Positions 26,487 through 34,615 of a DNA stretch of 55,434 nt are shown piece by piece. The position numbers were made by a program, and so were the translations under genes. Below the pieces are notes generated by a model. The model made no database searches, had not been told where the DNA came from, and saw only the letters and a list, made by a program, of their open reading frames with translations. The DNA is taken from contig CACMZO010000006.1 in the NCBI GenBank assembly GCA_902618195.1, positions 1 through 55,434 of the forward strand. The letters are read 5' to 3'. Source of the DNA: an uncultured SAR116 cluster alpha proteobacterium (GTDB lineage: Bacteria; Pseudomonadota; Alphaproteobacteria; Puniceispirillales; Marisalimonadaceae). How positions within the stretch are numbered: position 1 is the stretch's first letter; every line of letters begins with the position of its first letter.

Positions 26487-26900
26487 ATGATTAAAATTAA
26501 TAGAATATCGTCACCATTAAAAGATAAAATTAAAAACATCGATACTTGCTCTCAATTAGATGGAGACGGCGTTTTTGAAGGAAAATACTCAACTTCTGGA
26601 ACTATAGTTTTGAAAAATAAATTTATTGGTAGCTTGAAAGCTGATCAAACAATTGTAGATACTGATGGTACTTTTGAAGGTGAATTAAAAACTGAAGAAT
26701 TGATAGTTTCTGGTTTTGTTAATGGAAAAGTAGATGCTGATAATATAATTATCATGGAAAATGGAAAAATATCTGGCGATATCATATATAATCAATTAGC
26801 TGTATTTGAGGGTGGAATTATTGATGTCGCTGGAATGAAAAGAAAAGAAAAACAAAAAGACGATAAAGTTATAGACATAGCTAATTCTAACCAAAAATAA
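26487..26900 (+). CDS. Bactofilin (polymer-forming cytoskeletal protein)
   Basis: A 137-residue protein with the right-handed beta-helix of the bactofilin family: repeated turns including FEGKYSTSGTIVLKNKF, GTFEGELKTEELIVSG, VNGKVDADNIIIMENG and KISGDIIYNQL. Short charged termini flank the core, with no membrane anchor. Bactofilins assemble filaments without nucleotide and position wall enzymes. No peptidase or mur gene is adjacent. Confidence 0.9.
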   Translation: MIKINRISSPLKDKIKNIDTCSQLDGDGVFEGKYSTSGTIVLKNKFIGSLKADQTIVDTDGTFEGELKTEELIVSGFVNGKVDADNIIIMENGKISGDIIYNQLAVFEGGIIDVAGMKRKEKQKDDKVIDIANSNQK

Positions 26901-26901
26901 T

Positions 26902-27090
26902 TTAAGTTTTTATAACAAACTCTAATCCTGAATAATTACAAACATATAAATTTGGTTTCAATTTATTAAATTTTAAAATTATATCATTTAATTCGACATC
27001 AATTCCCTTAGGATGCATTCTAACAACTCTTCCTTTATTTTCCTTGTCTGTATCGGTACAATGTACATTAACAACTTGATCTAAATGCAT
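26902..27090 (-). CDS. Small conserved hypothetical protein, 62 aa
   Basis: A short protein that I do not recognise: MHLDQVVNVHCTDTDKEN, then RVVRMHPKGIDVEL and LYVCNYSGLEFVIKT, a beta-rich pattern suggesting a small barrel. No motif gives a function. It is 21 nt downstream of the DUF2237 gene and ends tail-to-tail one nucleotide from the bactofilin. The frame fits a real gene because the gap would otherwise be the longest empty stretch here, but it is short. Confidence 0.55.
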   Translation of the reverse strand: MHLDQVVNVHCTDTDKENKGRVVRMHPKGIDVELNDIILKFNKLKPNLYVCNYSGLEFVIKT

Positions 27091-27111
27091 AATTTTTACC
27101 TTTCTTTGTTT

Positions 27112-27519
27112 CTAATAAGAAAATTTCTTTAATATACTAAACTCTATCACTGAAAGAGTTAAAATGTTTGTTGATTCTAAAATTACTTTTGGCGCTTTAT
27201 TTGAAAAATATGCTTGCTTCCACCTTTCGGCGCATAAACACCATCGATCACCTGATGCAAGCCCTGAAAAATTATATTCAGGGACAGGATCTGATAAATT
27301 ATTACCAACAGATTTACTAAATCCTAAAAATTCATCAGTCATGATTGAACAAACTGTATGTAACCCAAAATCATTTTTTTCTGTTTTGCAGTAACCATCT
27401 CTGTAAATTCCCGTCAATTTTATCTTTTCAGTAAGAGTTTTATTACAATTACAACTTAGCAAAGGTTTATTAAAAACATTTAGTTGATGATTAATTCGTC
27501 TATGAAATGTGTCATCCAT
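27112..27519 (-). CDS. DUF2237 family protein
   Basis: About 135 residues, starting at the ATG at 27519 (a GTG at 27522 is also possible). The family pattern is clear: LLSCNCNKTL, GIYRDGYC, GLHTVCSIMTDEFLGFSKS, GNNLSDPVPEYNFSGL and GDRWCLCAERWKQA. Invariant Cys residues in CNC and CLC hint at a metal or redox role; the function is unknown. It overlaps the plsC stop by 8-11 nt and follows it in the operon. Confidence 0.9.
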   Translation of the reverse strand: MDDTFHRRINHQLNVFNKPLLSCNCNKTLTEKIKLTGIYRDGYCKTEKNDFGLHTVCSIMTDEFLGFSKSVGNNLSDPVPEYNFSGLASGDRWCLCAERWKQAYFSNKAPKVILESTNILTLSVIEFSILKKFSY

Positions 27520-28258
27520 CACTTTCCTCTTGAATTAGTTTTCTAGTTTTATCTTCAATACTTTTTTCTAATCTATTCATAAATGTTTTTTTATCCAACC
27601 CTGATGGAATTTCATCTATTATTTCTAAAGTAACAGTTTTTGTTTTATGTCTATCTGGATATTTTAAAAAACTATTCTTTGGCCAAAATAAACCAGCATT
27701 GTGAGCAACTGGTATTACCGGGATATTACATTGAGAATATAAAAAATAAATGCCTGATTGATATGGATAATCCTTTGTTGAACCATGCAAAGGAACTCTG
27801 GTCCCTTGAGGGAAGATTAAAATAGAAGAACCCTTTTTTAAATTTATTTTTGCCATTTTTACTATTTTTTTTAAAGATTCAATTGTATTTTCTCTAATGA
27901 TAGGTATCGCCCTTCCCTTTAAAAAATATAATCCTATTATTGGTAGATAAATTAATTCTTTTTTTAATACAATTGAAGGCATGTTAAATATACTTGTACA
28001 AAGTACTGTTTCCCAAGCAGATTGATGTTTGACTGCAATAATGCAAGGTTTATTTTTATTATAATTTCCAATTATTTTAAAATTTAAACCTAACCAAATC
28101 TTCATTCCAAAAACTAAAATTTTACCCCAAATCTTTGCAATAATTTTAATGAACCAAAAAGGAAGTATTAATACTGGTGACATAACTATAATTAACAAAA
28201 AAGTTAGTATATAAAAATGTAAATTAAATAGAACTGACTTTATTATATTAATTGCCAT
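27512..28258 (-). CDS. plsC: 1-acyl-sn-glycerol-3-phosphate acyltransferase (PlsC family)
   Basis: A 248-residue lysophosphatidate acyltransferase. An N-terminal hydrophobic segment (residues about 10-35) anchors it to the inner membrane. The catalytic block reads VKHQSAWETV (HX4E in place of the usual HX4D), then the glycerol-phosphate site FPQGTR and IPVAHNAG. The HX4E form with QGTR is common in this family. It converts lysophosphatidate to phosphatidate. It lies between TusA-like and DUF2237 genes. Confidence 0.88.
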   Translation of the reverse strand: MAINIIKSVLFNLHFYILTFLLIIVMSPVLILPFWFIKIIAKIWGKILVFGMKIWLGLNFKIIGNYNKNKPCIIAVKHQSAWETVLCTSIFNMPSIVLKKELIYLPIIGLYFLKGRAIPIIRENTIESLKKIVKMAKINLKKGSSILIFPQGTRVPLHGSTKDYPYQSGIYFLYSQCNIPVIPVAHNAGLFWPKNSFLKYPDRHKTKTVTLEIIDEIPSGLDKKTFMNRLEKSIEDKTRKLIQEESDG

Positions 28259-28261
28259 TTT

Positions 28262-28477
28262 CTATAGTTTCCTAATATTAAATAAATATATCCCATGTGT
28301 TTTCACAAAATTCAATTCTAAATTCTCAACTTCACATAAGTGTGAAAAATCAATTGGACTTCCAGGATCATCAGAGAGAAATTGATGTGTTTCTCCTTGT
28401 TTCATTTTTTTGATGACTCTTTTTGCTTTTAAAACTGGAAGTGGGCACTTTAATCCAGTAAAATCTGATTTTTTCAA
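28262..28477 (-). CDS. TusA-like sulfurtransferase (SirA family)
   Basis: A 71-residue sulfur carrier. It starts MKKSDFTGLKCPLPVLKAKR, the signature with active Cys11 in the CPXP motif, and has the short alpha/beta two-layer fold (SDDPGSPIDFSHLC). It relays persulfide sulfur, for example for tRNA thiolation or molybdenum cofactor. The partner is not identified. It is divergent from the DjlA-like gene. Confidence 0.88.
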   Translation of the reverse strand: MKKSDFTGLKCPLPVLKAKRVIKKMKQGETHQFLSDDPGSPIDFSHLCEVENLELNFVKTHGIYLFNIRKL

Positions 28478-28521
28478 AAATTACTCCACAGTAAATTTTA
28501 CTTTTATGATATTAAACTTGT

Positions 28522-28527
28522 TATAAT
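28522..28527 (+). promoter_or_regulatory. Putative -10 box (TATAAT) for the DjlA-like gene
   Basis: A perfect TATAAT lies 34-39 nt upstream of the djlA-like start in the 83-bp divergent gap with the TusA-like gene. A weak TTTACT at 28497 is 19 nt upstream, longer than the preferred spacing. In sequence this AT-rich, chance matches are common, so support is modest. Confidence 0.3.
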
Positions 28528-28560
28528 GTTATCAAGTTAAATAGTATAATTATTATTGCA

Positions 28561-29283
28561 ATGAGTATTTGGGGGAAAATTTTTGGAGGGACCAGTGGTT
28601 TTGTTGTTGGTGGACCATTAGGTGGACTATTAGGAATTTTTGCTGGTCATGCTATTGACAAATTTAACAGAAAAAAACTGCCAGAAGATGTTGCCGTTAA
28701 ACAAGTTAATTTTACAATTGGAATTATTGCATTGTCTGCAAAAATGGCCAAGGCAGACGGAATTGTTTCACATCAGGAACTAGATGCTTTTAAAAAGGGA
28801 TTAATTATAAATCAGAATGAGTTGAAGAATGTTGAAAAAGTCTGGAATTTTGCAAAACAATCAGTTCATGGTTTTGAGAGCTATGCAAGACAACTTGCAA
28901 AATTATTTAAACCAAATTCTTCTATACTTGAAAATTTAATTCATTTGTTATTTTCAATCGCAATATCTGATGGCAAAATAACAGTTGAGGAAACAGAGTT
29001 TCTTAAAAAAGTGTCTGATATATTTGGTTTTGACAAAAAAAAGTTTAATTTATTAATAGAAATTTACTCAAATAACGAAAATGATCCCTATACTGTCTTG
29101 CAATCAAATATTAATGATCCAATAGATCAAATTAATAAAAAAAGGATAACTCTTTTAAAAAGACATCATCCTGATGTTTTAATAGCAAAAGGACAACCAT
29201 TAGAATTTGTTGAAAAAAATAATCATTACGTAAAGATGATAAATAAGTCATGGGAATATATTAGAAGAAATCATAATAAATAA
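28561..29283 (+). CDS. djlA: DjlA-like co-chaperone (TerB domain plus J domain)
   Basis: A 240-residue protein. The N-terminus is Gly-rich and hydrophobic (GGTSGFVVGGPLGGLLGIFA), a probable membrane insertion like that of DjlA. A TerB-like domain follows (MAKADGIVSHQELDAFK and SDGKITVEETEFLKKV, two acidic helices). The end (about 175-240) is a J-domain-like region with the HPD tripeptide in RHHPDVL. It likely regulates DnaK. It precedes rnpB by 47 nt. Confidence 0.78.
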   Translation: MSIWGKIFGGTSGFVVGGPLGGLLGIFAGHAIDKFNRKKLPEDVAVKQVNFTIGIIALSAKMAKADGIVSHQELDAFKKGLIINQNELKNVEKVWNFAKQSVHGFESYARQLAKLFKPNSSILENLIHLLFSIAISDGKITVEETEFLKKVSDIFGFDKKKFNLLIEIYSNNENDPYTVLQSNINDPIDQINKKRITLLKRHHPDVLIAKGQPLEFVEKNNHYVKMINKSWEYIRRNHNK

Positions 29284-29316
29284 TGATTATCAAAAATTGC
29301 ATTTTATAAAATAATA

Positions 29317-29322
29317 TATAAT
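29317..29322 (+). promoter_or_regulatory. Putative -10 box for rnpB
   Basis: TATAAT at 29317-29322 sits 9 nt before the predicted 5' end of the RNase P RNA (29331), the distance expected for transcription starting at the mature end. A TTGCAT at 29297 is only 14 nt away from it, so the -35 box is unclear. Confidence 0.4.
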
Positions 29323-29330
29323 ATTTAATA

Positions 29331-29655
29331 TAAGAGAGCTTTGTGATAGCTGCATTGCAGAGGAAAGTCCGGACTCCACAGGAGGAAAATGCTGGATAAC
29401 ATCCAGCAGGGGAAACCCTAGGGATAGTGCAACAGAAAATATACCGCCATTTAGGTAAGGTTGAAAAGGTGATGGTAAGAGCTCACCGCAATTGTAGTAA
29501 TACAATTGGCATTGTAAACCCCATTTGGAGCAAGGCCAAATAGAAGAAACTATGTTTTTCCTGAACGTTTCTGGGTAGGCCGCTAAAAAAAGTTTGTAAA
29601 AACTTTTTAAGATGAATTATCACATTAAACAGAATCCGGCTTATAAGCTCTCTTA
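29331..29655 (+). ncRNA. rnpB: RNase P RNA (bacterial class A)
   Basis: Both halves of the conserved core are present. The 5' P4 strand region reads GAGGAAAGTCCGGACTCCA near 29360, and the 3' partner reads ACAGAATCCGGCTTA at 29629. The ends form the P1 helix: the first 11 nt (TAAGAGAGCTT) pair perfectly with 29645-29655. Other landmarks are the GGGGAAACC region near 29410, GGTAAGAGCTCACCGC near 29475 and the GGGTAGGCC of P10/P11-P15 at about 29572. It cleaves 5' leaders from pre-tRNA. Open frames crossing this region are not genes. Confidence 0.96.
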
Positions 29656-29670
29656 TTAAAAAATAAAAAT

Positions 29671-29705
29671 TCCCATTGACTCCCAACAAATCCCATGCTA
29701 TCCCA
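29671..29705 (-). promoter_or_regulatory. MraZ operator: four 10-bp-phased TGGGA boxes
   Basis: On the minus strand TGGGA occurs four times at exact 10-bp spacing; on the + strand the TCCCA copies start at 29671, 29681, 29691 and 29701. This is the known layout of MraZ binding sites (TGGGN repeats separated by 5 nt) upstream of mraZ. It lies 36 nt upstream of the mraZ start and 16 nt after rnpB. A -35-like TTGACT (29676-29681) falls inside the array, so binding could block the promoter. The repeats are seen directly; the regulator is inferred from the family. Confidence 0.88.
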
Positions 29706-29740
29706 AAATATTAATATTGTGATCAAATTATGAAATTATT

Positions 29741-30202
29741 ATGTTTTTATCAACTTCTCATAATAAAATCGATAAAAAAGGCAGAGTATCTGTTCCTAGA
29801 AATTTTAGAACATATCTCGATTTAGAGGGAGGCTCATTAATTTTATTTAAAAGTTTACAATTCAAATGCATAGAAGGCACTACACTTAAAAGAATAAGTC
29901 AATACGTGGAAGCTATTGATGAAATAGACGCTATGTCAAAAGATGCATCTATACTAAGAATGATGATGTCTGACTCTTTTGAAATCAAATACGATAATGA
30001 GGGTAGGATTAATATTCCAGAATCTCTTTTATCCTATGCAGACATTGATGAAATTGCTGTTTTTGCAGGGATTGGTAAATCTTTTATGATTTGGTCAGAT
30101 ATTGAATATAAAAAAGAATATCAAAATACTCAAAAAATCTTGCAATCTAGCGGGCCACCAAAATTAATACTTAATAAAAAAGTAGGTGTATCTAATGAAT
30201 AA
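29741..30202 (+). CDS. mraZ: Transcriptional regulator MraZ (AbrB-like)
   Basis: A 153-residue MraZ with two SpoVT-AbrB-like swapped-hairpin domains: KIDKKGRVSVPRNFR in the first and IKYDNEGRINIPESLL in the second. It forms a ring oligomer that binds repeated TGGGN boxes and represses the dcw operon. Four such boxes lie just upstream. It overlaps rsmH by 8 nt if rsmH starts at 30195. Confidence 0.94.
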   Translation: MFLSTSHNKIDKKGRVSVPRNFRTYLDLEGGSLILFKSLQFKCIEGTTLKRISQYVEAIDEIDAMSKDASILRMMMSDSFEIKYDNEGRINIPESLLSYADIDEIAVFAGIGKSFMIWSDIEYKKEYQNTQKILQSSGPPKLILNKKVGVSNE

Positions 30203-31172
30203 TTTTCTAGAACACGTTCCAGTATTGCTTGATGAAATTTTAGAAAATTTAAAAAAATTTAAGATTGCCAATGGAGTCATTATTGACGCTACTTTTGGAT
30301 TAGGTGGATATAGCACTGCTATTTTAGAAAATACTAATTGTGATGTTTATGGATTTGACAGAGATCCAGAAGTCTTAAAATACGCAAACAAATTGAAAGA
30401 GAAATACAAAAATAGATTTAAATTTTTCCAAAAAAAATTCTCAGAAATTGACAACACACTCTCAGAATCCAATCATTCTAAAAAGAAAATAAAAGCCATG
30501 ATATTCGATTTAGGTGTTTCAAATTTACAGTTAACAACACAAAATCGAGGATTTTCATTCAAACTTGATGGTCCTTTAGATATGAGAATGTCAAAAGAAG
30601 GCATTAAAGCTATTGAGGTTGTTAATAATTATAGTGCTGAGATGTTATCTAACATTTTCTATAACTTTGGAGATGAAGTTTTTTCAAGAAGAATTGCACG
30701 AAACATTGTTAAATTAAGAGGGATAACACCAATCACATCTACTCTAGAACTTGCAGACATAATTAGAAAATCTATACCTGGTAAAAAGAAAACAATAGAT
30801 AAAGCAACAAAATCTTTTCAAGCAATTAGAATGTTTATCAATGATGAAATAACTGAACTTAACAAAGGATTAATTGCATCAGAAAAGTTATTAACATATG
30901 GAGGCATTCTATGTGTAGTATCTTTTCATTCTAAAGAAGATAGAATTGTAAAAAATTTTCTAAATGAATGTCAGGGTAAATCTAAATTAGTTATTTCAAA
31001 ATTTTTACCACCTAAAGAAAATTTTAGAAAAAGTTTTGAAATAATTACAAAAAAACCAGTACTCCCTTCTGATTATGAAATTAAAATTAATCATAAAGCA
31101 AGATCTGCCAAATTAAGAATTGCCAGAAGAACAAAGTTTAGTCCTATTTTTAAGCATGAGACCGCAGCATGA
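30195..31172 (+). CDS. rsmH: 16S rRNA (cytosine(1402)-N(4))-methyltransferase RsmH (MraW)
   Basis: About 325 residues from the ATG at 30195, chosen because it starts MNNFLEHVPVLLDEIL; a GTG at 30186 is also in frame. SAM site: DATFGLGGYSTAIL and GFDRDPEVL. Other family motifs are FDLGVSNLQL, RGFSFKLDGPLDMRMS, SFQAIRMFINDE and CVVSFHSKEDRIVK. It methylates C1402 at the ribosomal P site. The stop overlaps ftsL (ATGA). Confidence 0.95.
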   Translation: MNNFLEHVPVLLDEILENLKKFKIANGVIIDATFGLGGYSTAILENTNCDVYGFDRDPEVLKYANKLKEKYKNRFKFFQKKFSEIDNTLSESNHSKKKIKAMIFDLGVSNLQLTTQNRGFSFKLDGPLDMRMSKEGIKAIEVVNNYSAEMLSNIFYNFGDEVFSRRIARNIVKLRGITPITSTLELADIIRKSIPGKKKTIDKATKSFQAIRMFINDEITELNKGLIASEKLLTYGGILCVVSFHSKEDRIVKNFLNECQGKSKLVISKFLPPKENFRKSFEIITKKPVLPSDYEIKINHKARSAKLRIARRTKFSPIFKHETAA

Positions 31173-31459
31173 TTAGAACAACTCATATATTATTATTTAT
31201 CTCTGTATTAGGTGTAATATTTTTTAATTACGAGATAAAAATAAATTATCAACAAAAAGAAAAAGAAATTTTAAAACTGAATAATTTAATTTCAGAGAAA
31301 AAACAAAATATAAAACTTATAAAGGCTGAACTTGCTTATTTATCCAGACCTGAAAGACTTCAATCAATTGCAGAGCATCAATTAAACATGAAAGAAATTT
31401 TACCAACAGATATCTGGAATATAAACGATATCTCAAAATTATATTTTGAAAAAAATTAG
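31169..31459 (+). CDS. ftsL: Cell division protein FtsL-like
   Basis: A 96-residue bitopic protein. One hydrophobic segment (about 7-22) is followed by a predicted coiled coil (KEKEILKLNNLISEKKQNI), then AELAYLSRPERLQSIAEHQL, the typical C-terminal FtsL signature. It forms FtsQLB-type complexes that license FtsWI. Placement between rsmH and the next dcw gene supports the call. The next gene here is ftsZ, not ftsI. Confidence 0.85.
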   Translation: MIRTTHILLFISVLGVIFFNYEIKINYQQKEKEILKLNNLISEKKQNIKLIKAELAYLSRPERLQSIAEHQLNMKEILPTDIWNINDISKLYFEKN

Positions 31460-31461
31460 AA

Positions 31462-31467
31462 AAGGAG
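31462..31467 (+). promoter_or_regulatory. Strong Shine-Dalgarno of ftsZ
   Basis: AAGGAG lies 7 nt before the ftsZ ATG at 31475. It is the best ribosome binding site seen in this cluster, where most genes start by overlap with the preceding stop. It fits the high copy number of FtsZ relative to its neighbours. Confidence 0.7.
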
Positions 31468-31474
31468 CATCAAT

Positions 31475-32983
31475 ATGAATTTAAATTTATCAATACCTCA
31501 AAATATTGAAAATGTTCAACCAAAAATTTCAGTGATTGGAGTTGGCGGAGCAGGATGCAATGCGGTTAACACAATGATTAACTCGAAAGTTAATAATATA
31601 AACTTCTTGGTAGCAAACACAGATGGACAGGCATTATCGAGAAGCATGGCAAAGACACAAATACAACTTGGCAAAGAACTTACCAATGGATTGGGAGCAG
31701 GTTCTGATTACACTATTGGAGAACAAGCTGCCCATGAAACTATAGATGAGATTATGATGGAGCTTGAGGATGTAAACATGCTTTTTATTGCAACAGGAAT
31801 GGGAGGAGGCACAGGAACTGGCGCCGCGCCTATTATTGCCCAAAAAGCAAAAGAAAAAGGTATTCTTACTATTGCAGTTGTTACGAAACCTTTTGATTTT
31901 GAAGGTAAAAAAAGAATGGAAACGGCATTAATTGGACTAGAAAAATTAGAGAATTCAGTTGATACATTAATTGTAATTCCAAACCAAAATCTTTTTCGAA
32001 TAGCAAATGATAAAACAACATTTTCGGAAGCTTTCCAATTAGCTGATGATGTCCTCTACCAAGGAATTATAGGAATAACCGATTTGATAACTTCACCAGG
32101 AATGATAAATCTAGATTTTTCAGATATAAAAACAGTTATGAAAAATAAAGGACAAGCCATGATGGGGACTGGAGAGCATTCGGGAGAAAATCGAGCTAAA
32201 ATAGCAGCAGAAATGGCTTTAAATAATCCATTACTTGATAATTCTACAATAGATGGAGCATCATCAATTTTGTTAAATATAAAAGGTGGTTTAGATTTAG
32301 CGTTATTTGAAGTTGATGAGGCGGCGTCATTAATTAGAGCAAAAGTAAATGAAAATGCAAATATCATCTTTGGTTCTTCTATTGATGAAAGCCTTGATGG
32401 AATTATTAACGTTTCTGTAGTGGCTACAGGTATCAATATCAATCAATCAATTAAATCTGAAATGGTAGTTGATAGAAATATAAACCAAACTGAGGTAAGT
32501 GAAATTGATGATCATAGTTCAAAAATTGAAGGGCAAATAGATTTAGAATCAAAGATAGCAGATCTCAATAAGATCTCTAATTCAGAAAAAACCACAACAG
32601 AACCTGAAAAAGATTCTTTGACATTCTTAGAAACAAAAGAAAAAGAATTATCAGATATTTTAAATAAAAAAAATGATGCTTCAGAAAATGTAACAGAAGA
32701 AAATCAATTCTTGAAAAAAATTTCTAATTTATTTTCAAACAATAAAAATAAAAACATTTTAGAAAAGTTAGAACAAAATAATGAAGTTTATCCATTAAAA
32801 GATGTGGTTGAAAATGAAAAAAATGATGAAGAAAAGCCTCTTTTAAATCTTAACGAAAACCAAATTAAATCAGAAAATAATAGCGAACAAATTAACTTAC
32901 TTGACATAGACGAAAATGAGAAACGTGATAATTTAGATGATGTTCTAGAAATACCAGCTTTTTTAAGAAGGCAAGCCAATTGA
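31475..32983 (+). CDS. ftsZ: Cell division GTPase FtsZ (relocated between ftsL and ftsI)
   Basis: A 502-residue FtsZ. The GTPase core has VIGVGGAGCNAV, the tubulin signature GGGTGTG (110-116) and the T7 loop NLDFSDIKT (212-220). The core ends near residue 325. A long acidic, Asn/Glu-rich linker runs to about 490, then the C-terminal conserved peptide IPAFLRRQAN binds FtsA and other partners. It polymerises into the Z ring. Its position between ftsL and ftsI is unusual; the normal place after ftsA is empty here. It has its own strong ribosome binding site and follows ftsL by 15 nt. Confidence 0.97.
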   Translation: MNLNLSIPQNIENVQPKISVIGVGGAGCNAVNTMINSKVNNINFLVANTDGQALSRSMAKTQIQLGKELTNGLGAGSDYTIGEQAAHETIDEIMMELEDVNMLFIATGMGGGTGTGAAPIIAQKAKEKGILTIAVVTKPFDFEGKKRMETALIGLEKLENSVDTLIVIPNQNLFRIANDKTTFSEAFQLADDVLYQGIIGITDLITSPGMINLDFSDIKTVMKNKGQAMMGTGEHSGENRAKIAAEMALNNPLLDNSTIDGASSILLNIKGGLDLALFEVDEAASLIRAKVNENANIIFGSSIDESLDGIINVSVVATGININQSIKSEMVVDRNINQTEVSEIDDHSSKIEGQIDLESKIADLNKISNSEKTTTEPEKDSLTFLETKEKELSDILNKKNDASENVTEENQFLKKISNLFSNNKNKNILEKLEQNNEVYPLKDVVENEKNDEEKPLLNLNENQIKSENNSEQINLLDIDENEKRDNLDDVLEIPAFLRRQAN

Positions 32984-32986
32984 CAA

Positions 32987-34615
32987 ATGGAAAACATAAA
33001 AAAAATTAAGTTTAAGCTTTTAATATGCTCTTCATCTTTTTTTATAACTTATTTCGGCGTTGCATTTTCAATGCTTATGATAAAGCCTCCAGAAAAAATA
33101 AATAAACATTCAAATCTTAAAATCACTGAAAAAAAATTGCAAATAAGAGGAAATATTTATGATAATAATGGGTATTTGATTGCAACCACAATAAGAAAAC
33201 ACGACCTTGTTGTTAACCCAAGTGTTATAAGAAACCCAAAAAAATTTGAATCAGAACTTAAAAAAATTTTTGGTAATAAAATAAATTTTCTTTTAAAAGA
33301 TAAATTATCTTCAAACTTAAAATATTTGAAAGTAAAGAAAAATATATCACTCAAGGATTATAATAAAATTCTTAAGATTGGAGAACCAGGTATTAAAATA
33401 GAAGAAAGCTATATTAGAAAATATCCTGGAAAATCCCTAGCTTCGCACATAATTGGTAAAGTAGACGTGGACGGAAAAGGCATATCTGGAGTTGAAAAAA
33501 AGTTAAATAATGAACTTTCATCTTCAAAAAACATTCACTTGTCTATTGATAGCGGCATTCAAAATATTTTTAAGCAACTGTTATTAAAACAGATCATTAA
33601 ATTTCAAGCGTCTGCAGGTGCAGGAATAATCATGAATGCAAATAATGGGAAAATTGTGAGTATAGTCTCTCTTCCAGATTATGATAATAACATAAATAAT
33701 AATCTCTCAGAAAAACAAGTTTTCAATAATGCAACAAAAGGACTTTATGAATTAGGGTCAACTTTAAAAATTTTCACTGCAGCAATGGCGATTGAAAATG
33801 GAATAGATAATCAATTGATAGATGTTTCTTCACCTATTTTTGTTAGTAAATCACAAAAGATTAGTGATATTAAAAAAATTAATTTTCCAATTAATTTACC
33901 AGAAATCATTGTTCATTCTAGTAATATTGGGGCTGCAAAAATAGCAAGTTCACTGGGGCATACAGTTCAAGACAAATATTTTAATTTGTTAGGTTTTCTT
34001 AAAAAAGTTAATGTTGAAATAATAGAGACTTCATTACCTAACATTAATAAACAAGTCCATATTTCTTCTCTTATGTCTAAATCATATGGTTATGGAATAC
34101 AAATATCACCGCTTCATTTAGCTAAAGCAACATCAGTAGCATTAAATGGAGGAAAATCAATTACACCTACTTTATTAAAAACAAAAATTTTTCAAAATCA
34201 GAATATACAAGTTTTTTCGAATGAAACCTCAAGAAAATTAAGAAGTATCCTTTATCTAGTTGTAAATGACAAATATGGTACAGGAAAATTAGCTAAAAGC
34301 TTCTATTATCCAATAGGAGGTAAGACTGGAACGGCAAAGAAATTAATTGATGGAAGATATTCTGAAACTGAAAATATTGTTGCTTTCACTGGAGGATTTC
34401 CGATTAACAAACCCGAATATGTGTTAACAATTGTTATAGATGGACCTAAACCTCAAAAATTCTCAGCTAATAGAAATACTGCAGGCTGGGTTGTTGCACC
34501 AATTATAGGAAAATTAGTAAATAGAATTGCCCCTATTTTAAAAATTGAACCAATAAATTTAGAACCTTCTCAATTAGGTTTAACAAAATATAAAATAAGG
34601 GGAGCAACTCTTTAA
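32987..34615 (+). CDS. ftsI: Penicillin-binding protein FtsI (PBP3, septal transpeptidase)
   Basis: A 542-residue class B PBP. One N-terminal membrane segment (about 10-32), then the pedestal domain (RGNIYDNNGYLIA) and the transpeptidase domain: SXXK in ELGSTLK with Ser258 and Lys261, SXN in VHSSNIG (311-313) and KTG in GGKTGTA (446-448). It crosslinks septal peptidoglycan with FtsW. It starts 4 nt after ftsZ ends. Confidence 0.95.
   Translation: MENIKKIKFKLLICSSSFFITYFGVAFSMLMIKPPEKINKHSNLKITEKKLQIRGNIYDNNGYLIATTIRKHDLVVNPSVIRNPKKFESELKKIFGNKINFLLKDKLSSNLKYLKVKKNISLKDYNKILKIGEPGIKIEESYIRKYPGKSLASHIIGKVDVDGKGISGVEKKLNNELSSSKNIHLSIDSGIQNIFKQLLLKQIIKFQASAGAGIIMNANNGKIVSIVSLPDYDNNINNNLSEKQVFNNATKGLYELGSTLKIFTAAMAIENGIDNQLIDVSSPIFVSKSQKISDIKKINFPINLPEIIVHSSNIGAAKIASSLGHTVQDKYFNLLGFLKKVNVEIIETSLPNINKQVHISSLMSKSYGYGIQISPLHLAKATSVALNGGKSITPTLLKTKIFQNQNIQVFSNETSRKLRSILYLVVNDKYGTGKLAKSFYYPIGGKTGTAKKLIDGRYSETENIVAFTGGFPINKPEYVLTIVIDGPKPQKFSANRNTAGWVVAPIIGKLVNRIAPILKIEPINLEPSQLGLTKYKIRGATL

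Noticed and set aside
29290-29689. Two minus-strand open frames (about 70 aa each) across the rnpB region
   Set aside because: They run through RNase P RNA, have no family resemblance and no ribosome binding site; the RNA signature explains the sequence.
31634-32442. Minus-strand open frames inside ftsZ
   Set aside because: They mirror strongly conserved FtsZ codons and show no protein signature; similar shadow frames occur opposite many genes here.
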